In this document: in pieces, positions 1-11,298 of the stretch
Layout of the letters: each line of letters starts with the position of its first letter
Numbering within the stretch: position 1 is the first letter of the stretch
Assembly: GCA_030248065.1 (NCBI GenBank)
Contig: JASAMV010001452.1
Coordinates: 1-64,000, forward strand
DNA from: Rhynchonema sp. JSB1_4
Lineage: Eukaryota > Nematoda > Chromadorea > Monhysterida > Xyalidae
Direction of reading: 5' to 3'
DNA: 64,000 nt
Translations under genes and position numbers: made by a program
Notes under the pieces: generated by a model
Databases searched by the model: none
Told to the model about the DNA's origin: nothing
The model's input: the letters and a program-made list of their open reading frames with translations, nothing else

Positions 1-2960
1 ACGGGCGATGTGCCAGGCCTAGTAGGTTCAAACACGTCTGGCCAATTGACCTCCAAAAAGCCAATTTGGGGTTAATTTGAGAAAAAATGACTGACTTTAC
101 CCAAATTTTATGTGGAAATGACACTTGAACGCACAGCAACAGTAAGAGCACAAATTTGGTTAAAGACAACATCGTGACGGGAGTAGAGTTCATCTTTTTT
201 AATATATGTTTAAATTCTTAAAGTCCTTTGACAACAAGTTACGGGATCGATCAAGAAAAACCAGCCAGCCAACAGCTTTACCTAAAATGATCACTGTAGT
301 AACCTAAGATCGCACAAGAATTCAAACACGGGAGAGTGTATGGGACTTGATGCGGATTTTATTCATCATGTTAAACATACGGAACTTTTTTATTTTAGCC
401 CCATCTATAAAGAACGAGAGTTATATGTAGAAGCCCCAGGGCTCAAGTGGACAATGGGCGACCCTTGTTGGCCGGAACTTTTCGAAGAGCATTTGGGCGT
501 ACTTCGATCATATTGGAACTTGGCCTTCTTCACTTAAACGAGGAACAGTAACCGAACAGCGAAATCCTATGTTTCAGGATCTAATGGTGCTGACTTGCAC
601 GATTTTGGCATGATTACCACTAATTACAAAATATAACAAAAAGTAAAGCTACATATAGACCCAAGGGTCTTCAGTGCAAAACTCAGGTGGGTTATATATA
701 ACATACGTGGCAACAATTTTCTCCGGATTCATTTTCATGAAAACATAGTTATAGGCGACGCCTTTAGCGTGGGCCGCTCATGTCTATCTACCACTACGCA
801 CTACCGTAATCTGACGCTCGTGCATGGTCAACGCGTTCGGGAAACTAAACTGGGTGCTACATAGTTTGCGGCAGTCATAAACATGATGGTATAACGCCCT
901 CACTCAATTTGTGTCAGTCACTCACAATTTAATTATCAACATACAATGTAGGTACAGGCCAAAAATGGCGATCTTGCCATACCAGCAAGACATAGCTGAG
1001 ACAAGATCAAGTCTATTTTTATTGTTGTTACAGGTATCTCTGAGAGGTGGGGGGGGCGGGGCGAATAATTCCCCTGCCTATTAATAAGACAATGTTCAAG
1101 CACACGAGAATTTGCAAGACAAAGACGGCAATAACACAAACGTCCAGGTACACAGCCCCCGTGACGATGACATCCTTCCGCCTTGAACCCGCAACAACAA
1201 AAGCAGTTCCATATGCCATGAGTCCCGATGGCTAAGCGTAGGCACCGCACTATTGGTGCGCTGGTGTTTTGTGTTTGACATCTGTCATAAACACTGCTCT
1301 TTTACGAGAAGTTTATGTATTTTGGAAAGTGCTACATTGGCATGTAGCTGTTAGAAAAATAAGAGCGGGTCCTTTGGGAGGGCAATGGATGATATTTTCC
1401 AACGCGGTGTAAAGGTGAGTTGGGTGTAAAAGTCGGGTAGCTCGATGGAAAGCTTGGTAGGTGTCAGCACGGTGTAAATATGAAACATTGCCTGCTGTTA
1501 ACGTGGAATGTTTCATGTTTCCACCGAGCCGACAGTGACCGAGCTTTCGACCAGGCTATACCGACCTTTAGATCCGACTAAGCTTTACACCATTAGAGTG
1601 CGACCCAATATGTCGATTTATCAAAATAAAATTCGAAGTTTCAGTGCCGTTGTGTTTGTTGTCGTGCCTACCTGTGGCTAACATTCAGTACATACATACA
1701 TCATACATTACAGCCTTTCTTGGGATAGGCTATTTTGGAAGTTAATCTAATATTTGGGGCTGGCAGCAAGTTCGGGTGCATAGGTGCGTTCTAAATGAAA
1801 CTCCTGAACAGGATATCACTTTTTCAAAGCTGGTGCGATGAAACAGTTATGGTTTGCGTGAAGAAATGGAAACACGTGGTCCACCCACACAGGTCAGTGA
1901 GAATGAGGATTAAACCGAAGTTTATAATGGCTAGCTGATTTTTAATATCCGGCTTATACATGTAACCAACTTTATTACGTAACAATATGCTGCTGCGCAC
2001 CGACTCATGAGGCAACAAAAAGAGACGCACTCTCTGTTGCCTCAAACCCATCAAATTTGTTGTGAATGAACAGTAACAAGCATGATGCTACATACTATTG
2101 TACAATGTACATATATGTATATACTGTATGTACGTAGATAAACATCGTGGCGGTGTACGATTATGAAAGCAGCAGGTCATACGATAATGAAAGAAGGTCA
2201 CAGGCGCTCAGATGCTCAAGACCGCTCAAGCTGAGGTCTAAGCGCATGTTGTTGTGCTAGAGCATGAGCCAAGTGCACTTGCTGTGTTTCAGCCAAAATC
2301 GGAGGGCCGTTCAATCATGAAGTTTTGCCTTTAATTCAAAAGCGAGCTGTCTGTGCATCTGCACGTATTTCGTGCTAACGCGGCCAAGTGTGTTTCATAG
2401 CGCGACGAATGCGTTGACGACAGCAGACACAGCTGGGTTAATGCGCTGCGCACAGGCGCGTAGACTACGTTAGAATAGGCCCAATAGTGCCCATATGCTA
2501 ATATTACCGTATCGTACACGGCACCCAGCTGCAGCTCGTCAGCGGATTGAATTATACGTATATGTAGGTAAGAACGCCGGGAAACAAGAATCTTCCGTGA
2601 CCTTGTCTAATCAATGTCTGGCTCTGGTGATAAAGCAGCAAGGACACCCGACACATTTCCTGCCGTAACACGCAATGGTGGTTAATGCAGTGATTTCAAG
2701 TCACCACTGCAGTACAATGTGATGTTGACGTTGACTCATTGCTCCAGCCTAAAGTGGCGCACTACATCCGTGCTCATGAACTGGTTTTAAAAGGTATGTA
2801 TATGAAAGTATCGATCGTGTTTACACGAATGTTCGGCCTTGGATATTCTAATCCTGGGCACGGTATACCACCTAACACAGGAACATATGTTGGCCACTTT
2901 TATGCGCAGCCGTGTTACAAGACCCCATTAACCTTGAAGAAGAGCGTATATGAATGACTA
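1..2960. other. No supported gene
   Basis: Open frames here are short (65 codons at 340-537, 72 codons at 2739-2957) and are not flanked by joinable splice blocks. I recognise no protein motif in any frame. The stretch is compositionally balanced, with a short AT-rich tract of TATA/GTAC steps near 2095-2140. The only structured item is the repeat listed at 1395-1560. Confidence 0.5.
1395..1560 (+). repeat. Dispersed repeat, relative of the 21.1-21.5 kb tandem
   Basis: The segment contains a 'gtgtaaa...cgatgg' stretch and then the block TAACGTGGAATGTTTCA followed by a 'cgacc...gagcgtt'-like tail. The same block recurs twice at 21.1-21.5 kb. The copies are clearly related but diverged, and no coding frame is shared among them. 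Confidence 0.5.
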
Positions 2961-3151
2961 CTAGTTGCGACAAGAGAGACGGGTGAATTGGAGGTTGAAG
3001 TGACCATTAGCATAAAACTTTCGCCTCTTTCGCCAAATCCGAAAAGAAACTAAGGGCACTCTCAGGTGCAGCACACTGCATTAATTTGGAAAGAAATTCC
3101 CCGATGGTACGGTAGAAAACGCGTGGGAAGCCATTTTGATATATAGAAACA

Positions 3152-4240
3152 ATCCCGTGAAATCGCCGGAACGCCGTCGTGGCCCGATACGGCCACGGCA
3201 CCCCGTGGCAATGTAACAAATTCGACGCAGACACAACAAAGTCTCAAAGTACATTTTCTCGACCCACAAACGGTAGGTGGGAAATTTCCGCACCACCGAC
3301 ACCATAGGTTATTGTGTTGTCCCGGTCGAAGAAAAGAACTCCCGTCCCTGCGTCCCACGGAAAGATGTTTCACAAATCCCTGCCTTAGACAACGATGCAT
3401 CAGGGGAAACAAAGAAAACGACAACCTCAATGTATCATGTTGTCGGAAATAGACCCCCGCCCATAAATTAACAAAGAAAACGACAACTTCAATCTTTCAT
3501 ATAGTCGGAAATAAACCCCCCGCCCATAAAGGACCCCCCACCCCCCGATTAATTGAATTCCACCCAAATGTCCCGAAACAATAAAAAAATAGAAGCTCCA
3601 TTAATTGACCCACCCAAACCCACCAAAGTAACCGCACTCGAAAAAAATACCATAAAAACATAAACACGGGAGGGGGGGGGCTATTAATTCACTGACCCCA
3701 TTTTCAAAAAATTTTTTCGTTCCTCAGCGAGAGCCTTCCAATTCCGGCGCTATTTTCGATTGATATTCCGAGGGGGGCTGTATTCGGGGGGGGGGGTCTA
3801 TTTAGGTATTTAAGCTAACCCCCCCCCCCCGGAAGAGGGCCAGGGGGAACAAGGGGGGGGGGGAGGGGGGGGTTTATTTCCGACTATATGAAAGATTGAA
3901 GTTGTCGTTTTCTTTGTTAATTTATGGGCGGGGGTCTATTTCCGACAACATGATACATTGAGGTTGTCGTTTTCTTTGTTTCCCCTGATGCATCGTTGTC
4001 TAAGGCAGGGATTTGTGAAACATCTTTCCGTGGGACGCAGGGACGGGAGTTCTTTTCTTCGACCGGGACAACACAATAACCTATGGTGTCGGTGGTGCGG
4101 AAATTTCCCACCTACCGTTTGTGGGTCGAGAAAATGTACTTTGAGACTTTGTTGTGTCTGCGTCGAATTTGTTACATTGCCACGGGGTGCCGTGGCCGTA
4201 TCGGGTCACCACGGCGTTCCGGCGATTTCACGGGGGGGGG
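3152..4240. repeat. Near-identical inverted repeat (foldback)
   Basis: The left arm (about 3152-3522) is the reverse complement of the right arm (about 3868-4240), with very few differences over roughly 360 bases. The same translated 64-codon frame appears at 3277-3471 on + and 3917-4111 on -. The spacer (3523-3867) is rich in G and C homopolymers and contains a segment shared with 61.0-61.2 kb. Such near-identity means a recent insertion, gene conversion between arms, or an assembly fold-back. No transposase frame is present. Confidence 0.8.
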
Positions 4241-4319
4241 ACATAAGACGGGAGTCCGAATAAAAAAGCAATGGAACTTCTATTTTTTTTGCTTCAGGGC
4301 ATTTGGGTGGGGTTCAATT

Positions 4320-4710
4320 AATTGGGGGGGGGTTAATTTATCGGCGGGGGTCTATTTCCGACAATATGATACATTGAAGTTGTCGTTTTCTGTGTTAGCT
4401 TATGGCCGGGTTCTATTTCCGGCAATACGATACATTAAAGTTGTCGTTTTCTTTGTTTCCCCTGATGCATCCTTGTCTAGGGCGCGGATTTATGAAACAT
4501 CTTTCCGTGAAACGCAGGAACGGGAGTTCACTTCTTCGGCAGGGACAAGACAATAACATACGGTGTCGGTGGTGCAGAAATTTTCACCCACTGTTTGTGG
4601 GTCGAGAACGTGTACTTTGAGACTTTGCTGTGTTTGAGTCGAATTTGTTACATTGCCATTTGGGTGCCGTCGCCGTATCGGGCCACCACGGCGTTCCGGA
4701 GATATCACAA
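4320..4710 (+). repeat. Third, diverged copy of the 3.2-4.2 kb arm
   Basis: The sequence from 'ggtctatttccgac' through the 'gttgtcgttttctttgtttcc' block to 'ggcgttccgg' repeats the right arm of the preceding inverted repeat in direct orientation, with substitutions and small indels. It begins after a G-run preceded by 'ttcaattaattgg', a junction that reappears at about 59.95 kb. Confidence 0.75.
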
Positions 4711-4778
4711 GAGTTGACTACAGCTGATAAGTTGTCACTAAAAGATTGTCGATCTAGTCGCCCTATTGTGCTATTCTT

Positions 4779-5318
4779 TTAATTCATCTTCGGTGTAGCG
4801 CATTGTATGATGAACTGTGGATACATTTGCCGTGAACTGAATTTGGTGCGTTCGCGCTTAGACGCGGGGCTCGTCTGGGAAAAATTTATGTCACCCGTTA
4901 GCTGGGAACCGCAGTTGTGCAGTTTGGGCTTGCTGCCAATCAGGGCAGACTTTTTTTGTGATGAGCAATTTTTTATGGTGTCGGGGCAATAATTTCGACG
5001 GGGGCAGCACTTGTTAGCCTGTAGCGGATGAAGGCTTTTAATGCTGAGTGAAGTTTGTGCCATCGGGAACATCAGCTTTTTTTGTGGCAAGAGGCCTAGG
5101 TTACAACCAATGTTAGAACCGATGTCGCGCCTTTCAGGAACGCCGAGCTGGGGAGCTACTGGACGCTTGTTTGTGGTGCATACGGCGCTGATCGGTGCTC
5201 TGCGTGCGTCTCTGATTCGTACGGAGCCGACATTCACGCCTGGTGTGTCCATGCCGGAGTTTTTTTTAATGTTTAATCTTTGTTCGGCGCTCGGTCGTGG
5301 GTGACGGTATTCGGCCAT
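4779..5318 (-). CDS. Long uninterrupted frame, doubtful gene
   Basis: This 179-codon minus-strand frame is long for the window. It is basic, with several lysine runs that come from T-tracts on the other strand, and has a cysteine-containing stretch near residues 102-117. No recognisable domain is present and there are no partner exons. The local + strand is GT-rich, which removes stop codons from the minus strand, so the frame may be a compositional accident. I would not infer a function. Confidence 0.2.
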   Translation of the reverse strand: MAEYRHPRPSAEQRLNIKKNSGMDTPGVNVGSVRIRDARRAPISAVCTTNKRPVAPQLGVPERRDIGSNIGCNLGLLPQKKLMFPMAQTSLSIKSLHPLQANKCCPRRNYCPDTIKNCSSQKKSALIGSKPKLHNCGSQLTGDINFSQTSPASKRERTKFSSRQMYPQFIIQCATPKMN

Positions 5319-5859
5319 CGTGATATCAGGTCAGAGTTTGAAGGGTGATGATTTGGTAATAGAACGCGAGTGCATTGGCGATATCCGGATTGATTTACGG
5401 GAGGCGACATCCACGTGAACGAAAATTGGACAAGCGCGTGACTATGACGACTAAACCGGCCGATGGTGACATGAATTCGGGTTTTTTTTGACGCATTTTT
5501 TGTGTTTCAATGTTTTTGTGAAGTATTCGTTGCTGTGGTTTCGGGCGGCGATTCGCGTTTCATCGGGTGTGTGACAATGGTGCACGTAGTGTATTCGTGT
5601 CACTTACAGGCTGATTGAGTCCGGTGCCGGAGTGATCGGGTGAACGAGGGGACGGTGGACTGGGGGCATGGCGACGAACGGATGAACACCTGAAGACCTC
5701 AAAGCATATGACGTGGGTCGTTTAGTGCGTGATAAAATGGGAAGCGGTGCCGTTTCAGTCAAGCGTTGACTTTGACATAACGCTGTTGCTTTTTCGGTTT
5801 GAAGCGGGTACCGCTTTCTATCGGTACACAGTGATGTGGTTGTGGGGGGGGGTATAACC

Positions 5860-6215
5860 CCACTGCAACACCCAGGTAGGTTTCTTGGTCCAAAACCCAT
5901 ACCCACCCCAAAAGTGGCTAGCCAACTTTCTTGCTCTGGTCATCAAGTAAAAAAAAGTTTTGATTTTAGTGCCAAAATGACCGTTTTATGGGAGAAAATG
6001 GTCAAATTCCTTCAAATTTTCTCACAGGTGCACAAAAATGCGCATTTTAAGGCTTATTTCAGCATAATTTAGACCAAATTTTATACCCCATGCTTTTGAC
6101 TTTTGGACCAATGCGCCCTCCAAAATCTGGGTACTTGGCTAGCCAGGTAGCTTTCTTGTGCCGGACTGCTGCGGCTAGCCAGCTTTCTTGCTCGGACCGA
6201 CTACATCACTGTCGA
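5860..6215. repeat. Tag-flanked AT-rich repeat (core family 1)
   Basis: An AT-rich core (about 5945-6095) with 'gccaaaatg' and 'atggtcaaattccttcaa' is flanked on both sides by copies of a local tag resembling GGCTAGCCAGCTTTCTTGCTC (one copy left, two right, diverged). Similar cores occur near 15.97-16.13 kb and 58.34-58.5 kb, but there the flanking tags differ in sequence. Confidence 0.6.
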
Positions 6216-6342
6216 TAAGTGAAGGGTATGCTGTTCTATTGCTTTTCTTTTCACGTCGTCTGCGATGTTCTGCGCGTTAACGGCCACACATGTGGTTTCG
6301 TGAATAAATCTGTGCGTTAACCGTAAAGATTACATTGGTCTG

Positions 6343-6846
6343 ATGATGTGTTGCGCGAAGGAGTTCGTTTACTCCCGGTCCAAGCGTTGCCGATGGAGGT
6401 ATCTTGCGTTCGTTTTGGTGCTTGGGTGCAGATGTGGTATCCTCGTGTATTACCCGGGGGCGGTTGGCATGCCGGGTGACATGTGGCGTGGGTCGATTAG
6501 GCTGGTCGGTGCATTTATGCAGACACCTTACTCTCGGCATTCACGGCTGATTGCTATGGGTTCGTGTTGGTCTTTTGGTCTGCGCGACAGCGATGGTGCG
6601 GTTGGTGTGGAGGACGTGTGGACACGCGAGGATGTTGGCAAACGGGTGCTGAGTGGCGTGGTGGGTGCTACTCCGAAGGTTGGCGAGGGTGTGGCGCGTG
6701 AGAAGACGGGTGACGCACGTGACGCGGTCGAAAATAAAGCCAACCATAAGTGGTCACTGGGTGTGGGCGCAGTGGTACAAAGTCTGGCTGGGTTGTCAAA
6801 GTCAATGATACGGCTCAAAGCACGGAATTTTTTTACCAAAATTTAG
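6343..6846 (+). CDS. Candidate coding block, unrecognised
   Basis: This 167-codon frame has a cysteine-rich start. Its second half is hydrophilic and rich in Glu, Asp, Lys and Gly, with protein-like composition. It runs directly into the AT-rich repeat at 6820, so the true 3' boundary must lie earlier, probably at a GT near 6750-6800. The minus frame across the same bases is also open, so the case is weak. No domain is recognised. Confidence 0.25.
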   Translation: MMCCAKEFVYSRSKRCRWRYLAFVLVLGCRCGILVYYPGAVGMPGDMWRGSIRLVGAFMQTPYSRHSRLIAMGSCWSFGLRDSDGAVGVEDVWTREDVGKRVLSGVVGATPKVGEGVAREKTGDARDAVENKANHKWSLGVGAVVQSLAGLSKSMIRLKARNFFTKI

Positions 6847-7060
6847 CGGTTTTTTTAGCTACTGACTTTTTGAATGGCCCGTAAATTTTCAAATTCAGTG
6901 GCCTAAACGATACCAGTGTTTCTATTTTGGGTAAAACATTTAGCAAATTGGCATTTTTTGCCGAAAAAAAAGGCCACCGCTCGGTTTTGATTTTAGTGCC
7001 CTCTTGCCATTACCCCAATTTAAAAAAAAAACGGGTTGGTTCAGGGTCAGTCGTGGCCGG
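6820..7060 (-). repeat. AT-rich repeat (family 2), reverse copy
   Basis: The reverse complement matches the repeat at 18115-18325, sharing the run 'actgaatttgaaaattt', then 'cattcaaaaag', 'agtagctaaa' and 'ctaaatttggt'. It differs from core family 1. Two further copies lie inside introns of the helicase gene. Confidence 0.6.
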
Positions 7061-7629
7061 TGAGGCCGGTTCATACGGTACACGCCATCTTCCAAGTCAG
7101 GCTCAGTACTGTTGCTCCAGGGGGATGACGTGAGATGTGAAAACATCGCGGTGGATCGTGCCGGTGTTTATGCGTTGAGCATCGCGGCGGTTCCGGTCGA
7201 AACAAGTTCCGAACGTGAGATGCATGTTGCGATGGGCGACAGTGGCGACAGTTCGTTAAGTTTGGCGGTATTCATATAAAGATCCGTACCTGGTTGGTTT
7301 TGTTTCACGGTTCGGTGCGGTTACATGAAACAGAATGGATCAGTTAACATGCGTTGGTGCCAATAGGTTGCACATGGAACAGGCACTTGTAATTGTGTTC
7401 TCCCGATAACGTGTTGTTTCAAGGTGAGTCCGAGTCGGGCGTGGAATCTGACGACGACGAGCTGGCACTCGGGACAATCAGGCTGGGTTCGGAGGCTCCA
7501 ATGAATGGGCCGAACCGCTGCTTGAACATGCGTACATGCGTGTACCATTATATGCGCCGTTGGTGTCCTTCTTCACATTTTTTTTCTGATTAAGGTGGTA
7601 GAAGTGGCTACGGTTTTTATCTGTATTTG

Positions 7630-7860
7630 GTTGCAGACAACGGACGGCGTGCAAATGGCGAATACGCACCGTACTTGTCATGTGACGACACGGCCGAGTG
7701 TCAGCTTGGGTTGGAGGATGTTGGTTGGCGGGAGTTTCACAGTCGTCTGTATTATGTATTGGTGGGTGGACCGCTGATGAGACACTTGCTATTTCAGCTG
7801 GAACGGATCTGGGGCACGACCGAGCATCGGCGCCGTCGTGGGACCTTGTGAGAGAGTGGA
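7630..7860 (+). CDS. Candidate exon, unrecognised
   Basis: A block after the acceptor-like 'ttggttgcag' (about 7637) stays open for about 70 codons with balanced composition, ending in a basic run and TGA at 7851. A second frame over the same bases is also open to 7895, so the phase is undecided. An upstream acidic block at about 7425-7530 (ESDDDEL) could be a neighbouring exon. No function is inferred. Confidence 0.2.
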
Positions 7861-7899
7861 GCGAGGTGACCTTTGGCTGTGGTGCTTTGCGGTGATATT

Positions 7900-9110
7900 G
7901 GAACTTTTCGTTTATTATCTTTGGTTATGCCGGTTGTTACGCCCATTGTCAAGTGTCACCATGTGGCAATGCATCTACGTTTTGCGGTAATGATTGGCCT
8001 TGCGGATCCGGAAAGAGCGTTTCGGTGGTGTTCTCCGACAATTGTCTGACTACAGTGGGGTCTCATTGTTGCATGCATGCCTTCCGTTTTTTTTAATTAC
8101 CTGTCATGTCTGTTTACGTGTTCCCTATAATTATTTTCTTTCTTTTCCTTTTGTGTTTTAATCTTGCTGATTTGAAAGTGTCGGAATGAAATGACCTGGC
8201 GCGGACATGTGTGGCGTTGTGTACTGTCGAATACGGTTGGCCGCTTCCGCCATGCCCGGATGTTGGTTCTAGACCAACTGTGATACCTTGGGTTTTTTGG
8301 GTGCCGGGCTGTGGCGATGAGTTTCGATATCTGTGTTACGTTACAGCCGTCGCAGGATTATCTTCTCTGGCGAAATGGCATGCGGCGGCGGTTGTGGGTT
8401 CAACGGCGAGGACAAACGCGCGGATGGTAATGGGAGGAAAGTGGGCGGTTTATGCGGTGGGATTGACATCGGAGGTTTGGGGGATGTTGGTCAACATGTT
8501 CAGTGGGTACTGTTGCGGCGGTTTGTGAGCGACGGTGTCGTTGTGAAATCGAAATTTTTCCATGGGCTGCCCAATTTTCCGGGATATTTGGGATACACGC
8601 CCCACAAAACCAAAAATTTTTTGTACCAGGGGGGTTGTGCAAAAACTCAGAATCAATTCGCATACTCGAGTGTGGGCGTTGTTAAAAAGGTGACGCAAAA
8701 ACGTCTAAAAGTGCCAAAGGTGGTCCAAAACTTATCAAAAGGGAGTTTTCGCGCGGTGGGAAGCAAATTTTTGTGACGCTTTTTTGGTGAAAAAAAATTG
8801 GATTTTGATGCTTCCGGGTGTCGAAAAGTGCTTCCCCGGGGATGTTTGTTTAAAAACGAAAAAATTCCCCATGCTGTATGCTGGTGCCTCGTTTCCCACA
8901 TGGGATAACAGGCGGGGGTTGGTACCCCACAGTTATCGCGCACCTGAGCGCGCCATTGTTTGTGGGACGAAATTGTGGGGTGGGGCGTGGTTTGGTGCGG
9001 ATTGGGGTTGAATAGCGTGGATGCAGCTTGACCAACTTGGATTTGCACTTAATTAATAACGGTTATGTTTTTACTGTTTAGCGTGCCGTGTATCACCCCG
9101 GTACAGTGTT
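7900..9110. other. No supported gene; AT-rich patches
   Basis: The longest frames (8211-8528 and 8333-8776 on +, 8653-9048 on -) overlap one another without splice support. From 8550 to 8880 the DNA has the A/T-run texture of the intronic repeats, but I could not align it convincingly to either family. Confidence 0.35.
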
Positions 9111-9119
9111 ACTAAAATA

Positions 9120-9660
9120 GGAAAATATGAGATAGAAGTGCACTTGGGATCCACCGAAAATGGCAAACAGGTTGCGGTTCACCGCGGTTGGGCGAGCTTT
9201 TGTGGAAACTCATCTGCGGTGGAAAATTGGTCATTGATCGCCAGAATAGCACGATATATGGGCTTTGTTGCCTACTTGACATAAAAGCTCTGCGTACTTT
9301 CCATGTGAGCGGAAAATACAAGGGAATTTTTTTTTCAAAAACTTCCGTGGTTTTGGCAAAATAACGCGGGCTGTGGTAATGCCAAAAAGGTGGATGTGGT
9401 TCTAAACTAGATCCAAGGGGTTTATGAAAAATTTGTGATCAAACTGCACACAAAGAATATGCGAAACAGATCGATATTTTAATTTTAATGTCCTGAGGTG
9501 GGGTCAAAATTTTTCACGTTTTAGCCTTCCTGACTCAGACAGGGAGGTCATATGGTAAAAATTTATGCTGGCCGCGCGTGTTTTGGACCAAGCCCACTGA
9601 CGGTGCCGAGTCTGATTGAGATTGGTTTCGGTCGGATATATATGGCGGGGACGCTTTAAA
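9120..9660 (+). repeat. Dispersed repeat, same family as the 25.5-27.1 kb foldback
   Basis: About 540 bases are clearly homologous to 26531-27060. Landmarks in order are 'ttgggcgagcttttgt', 'atgggctttgttgcctact', 'ggttttggcaaaataac', 'gtttatgaaaaatttgtgatcaaa' and 'gagattggtttcgg'. The copy ends in TATATATGGCGGGGAC. A shorter copy with the same terminal motif lies near 31.85 kb. No protein frame is conserved between copies. Confidence 0.75.
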
Positions 9661-11298
9661 CACTTTGCTGTTTACATAGGCTCGGTCGCCAAACGGTCAC
9701 GTCGCGATTGCAGTTCACTGGACGTGGAGAGTCTTGTGCGCTGTTCAGACCGTGGTAGGTGGATTACGGGCACTGATACCAGCGATTTGCGTTTGCCGTG
9801 TGTGTTTTAATACAGTGTGGACTGGTGTGGTTGGTTCGGGTTTCACCTATGTTTGTGAGTGTCCTGGCGTAAGGACATTGTTCTAGTGAGATTCGTGTAT
9901 CGCATTGGATACCTAGCATTTGGCATTGAGATTGTTTCTGACGCAACAATGAAATTCTTTGTCAGGCATGGATATGACCCGTGGCGTCGATATTCCACGA
10001 ATGCGAACAGATGCTATTTCCCGTCGCAACAATCTCGCTCGGATTAGGGGACATCGAGCTGACAACAGCGGTTGGTGCCGCCACACGGAGGTTTCATTTT
10101 TTTGGGGTCCAGTGATTCCGGTGGTTGTTTGTGTACCATGGTGAGAGAATTAAGTCCGGGTACGATTGGTTTGCTGTTGCGGCTGACACGAGGGACTAGT
10201 TGCGTCGAGTCTGAAGGACGTGCATTGTCGTATTGGTGGTCGGTATCTATATTACAGATGGAATCCGGGGAGTGGCGCCGACGACACAGGGCAGACGGGT
10301 GGAAGATTCGGGTTGCGCCGTTCGTGCCTCTCAGTCGGTGAAGGCTTCCGGCTGCGGTGGCGACCGCCACGGGCTATCACAGAGCCCGCCGGCTGCCGGT
10401 TCAGTGTCCCCCTCGGCTAGTTATGGTGCGTGGGATGTAACGGGGGTTTTAAATTCTGGAGGGAGGGGGGTGGTTCGGTTTGGGGGGTGCGTGGCCAATC
10501 TAAGATTGGTTCATGTGAACTTGGTGCGTCTGACGGGCAGACCGGAATTTTTTTTTGGGGGGCTTTTGGGCGCGATTCGGGAATGGGTCACATGCAGGGT
10601 TCATTTTTCCAAAATGGGTTGGTTGCAACGTGGTCCTAATATTCGAAACTTAGCCCTTTTTTGCTGAAAATAAAAGTTACGAGCCTTTTTTAGGCAAAAT
10701 ACAAAATCTGATGGCTTTGATGGTACGTAATTTGAAAGTTAAGTTGCTTTTCAAAAAAAGGTCTCTACAAGTGCTCTTAAATGCGGTAAAAAAAATTCTG
10801 ATCACTGGGCACTGTCGCGTGTGGGCACGTTGGTTTGAGCGCGCGGATTGGTTTCCTGTTCGGTTTCTTGGTTGGCGTACGACAAGGATGTGTCGATGGG
10901 TGTGTGGAGGCTTGTGGTTCTCTTGGGTAACAAAGTGTGGCGTGCTTGTAGGGAGCGGCGGCGATTGGGGACCATGAACTGGGGTTCGGTTGTCCACTGT
11001 CTTTGACTGCTTTCTTGACTTTCGCCTCGGTTGTGTCAGGCGATCGTGAGACCGTTTCAGGTGGAGGTGCGTCTGGGCCATCGACGGTCGTTGCGACCGC
11101 AGCGAGTGCTGTTGACTTGTTGGACGGTGTTGGTTTCGAAGGTTGGAGGGGGTGTTGCTTTTTTGGCGTGGTGGGTAGGGTAGCTGGCCTATGTGGTGTC
11201 GGTTTGACGGTGCCCGACTTCGCATGACGTCTGTCTGCTTACCGGTTGCGTGATTTTTCTCAGCAGACTGCGTTTATTATTGGCTTCGTTTCACACAG
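9661..11298 (+). other. Unresolved region upstream of the helicase exons
   Basis: The helicase must start upstream of 11299, because its first recognised exon opens mid-codon. Candidate coding blocks lie at about 10233-10430 (Ser/Pro/Gly-rich) and 11003-11227, but none joins with convincing phase and motif. 10600-10820 is AT-rich and resembles the intronic repeats. Confidence 0.35.

Noticed and set aside
8653..9048. 131-codon minus-strand frame
   Set aside because: It lies across AT-rich, repeat-like sequence, with low-complexity composition and no splice partners.
10677..11225. 182-codon minus-strand frame, Pro/Ser/Arg/His-rich
   Set aside because: The composition is what the complement of the GT-rich strand gives in any stop-free frame. 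There is no motif and it starts in an AT-rich repeat-like stretch.
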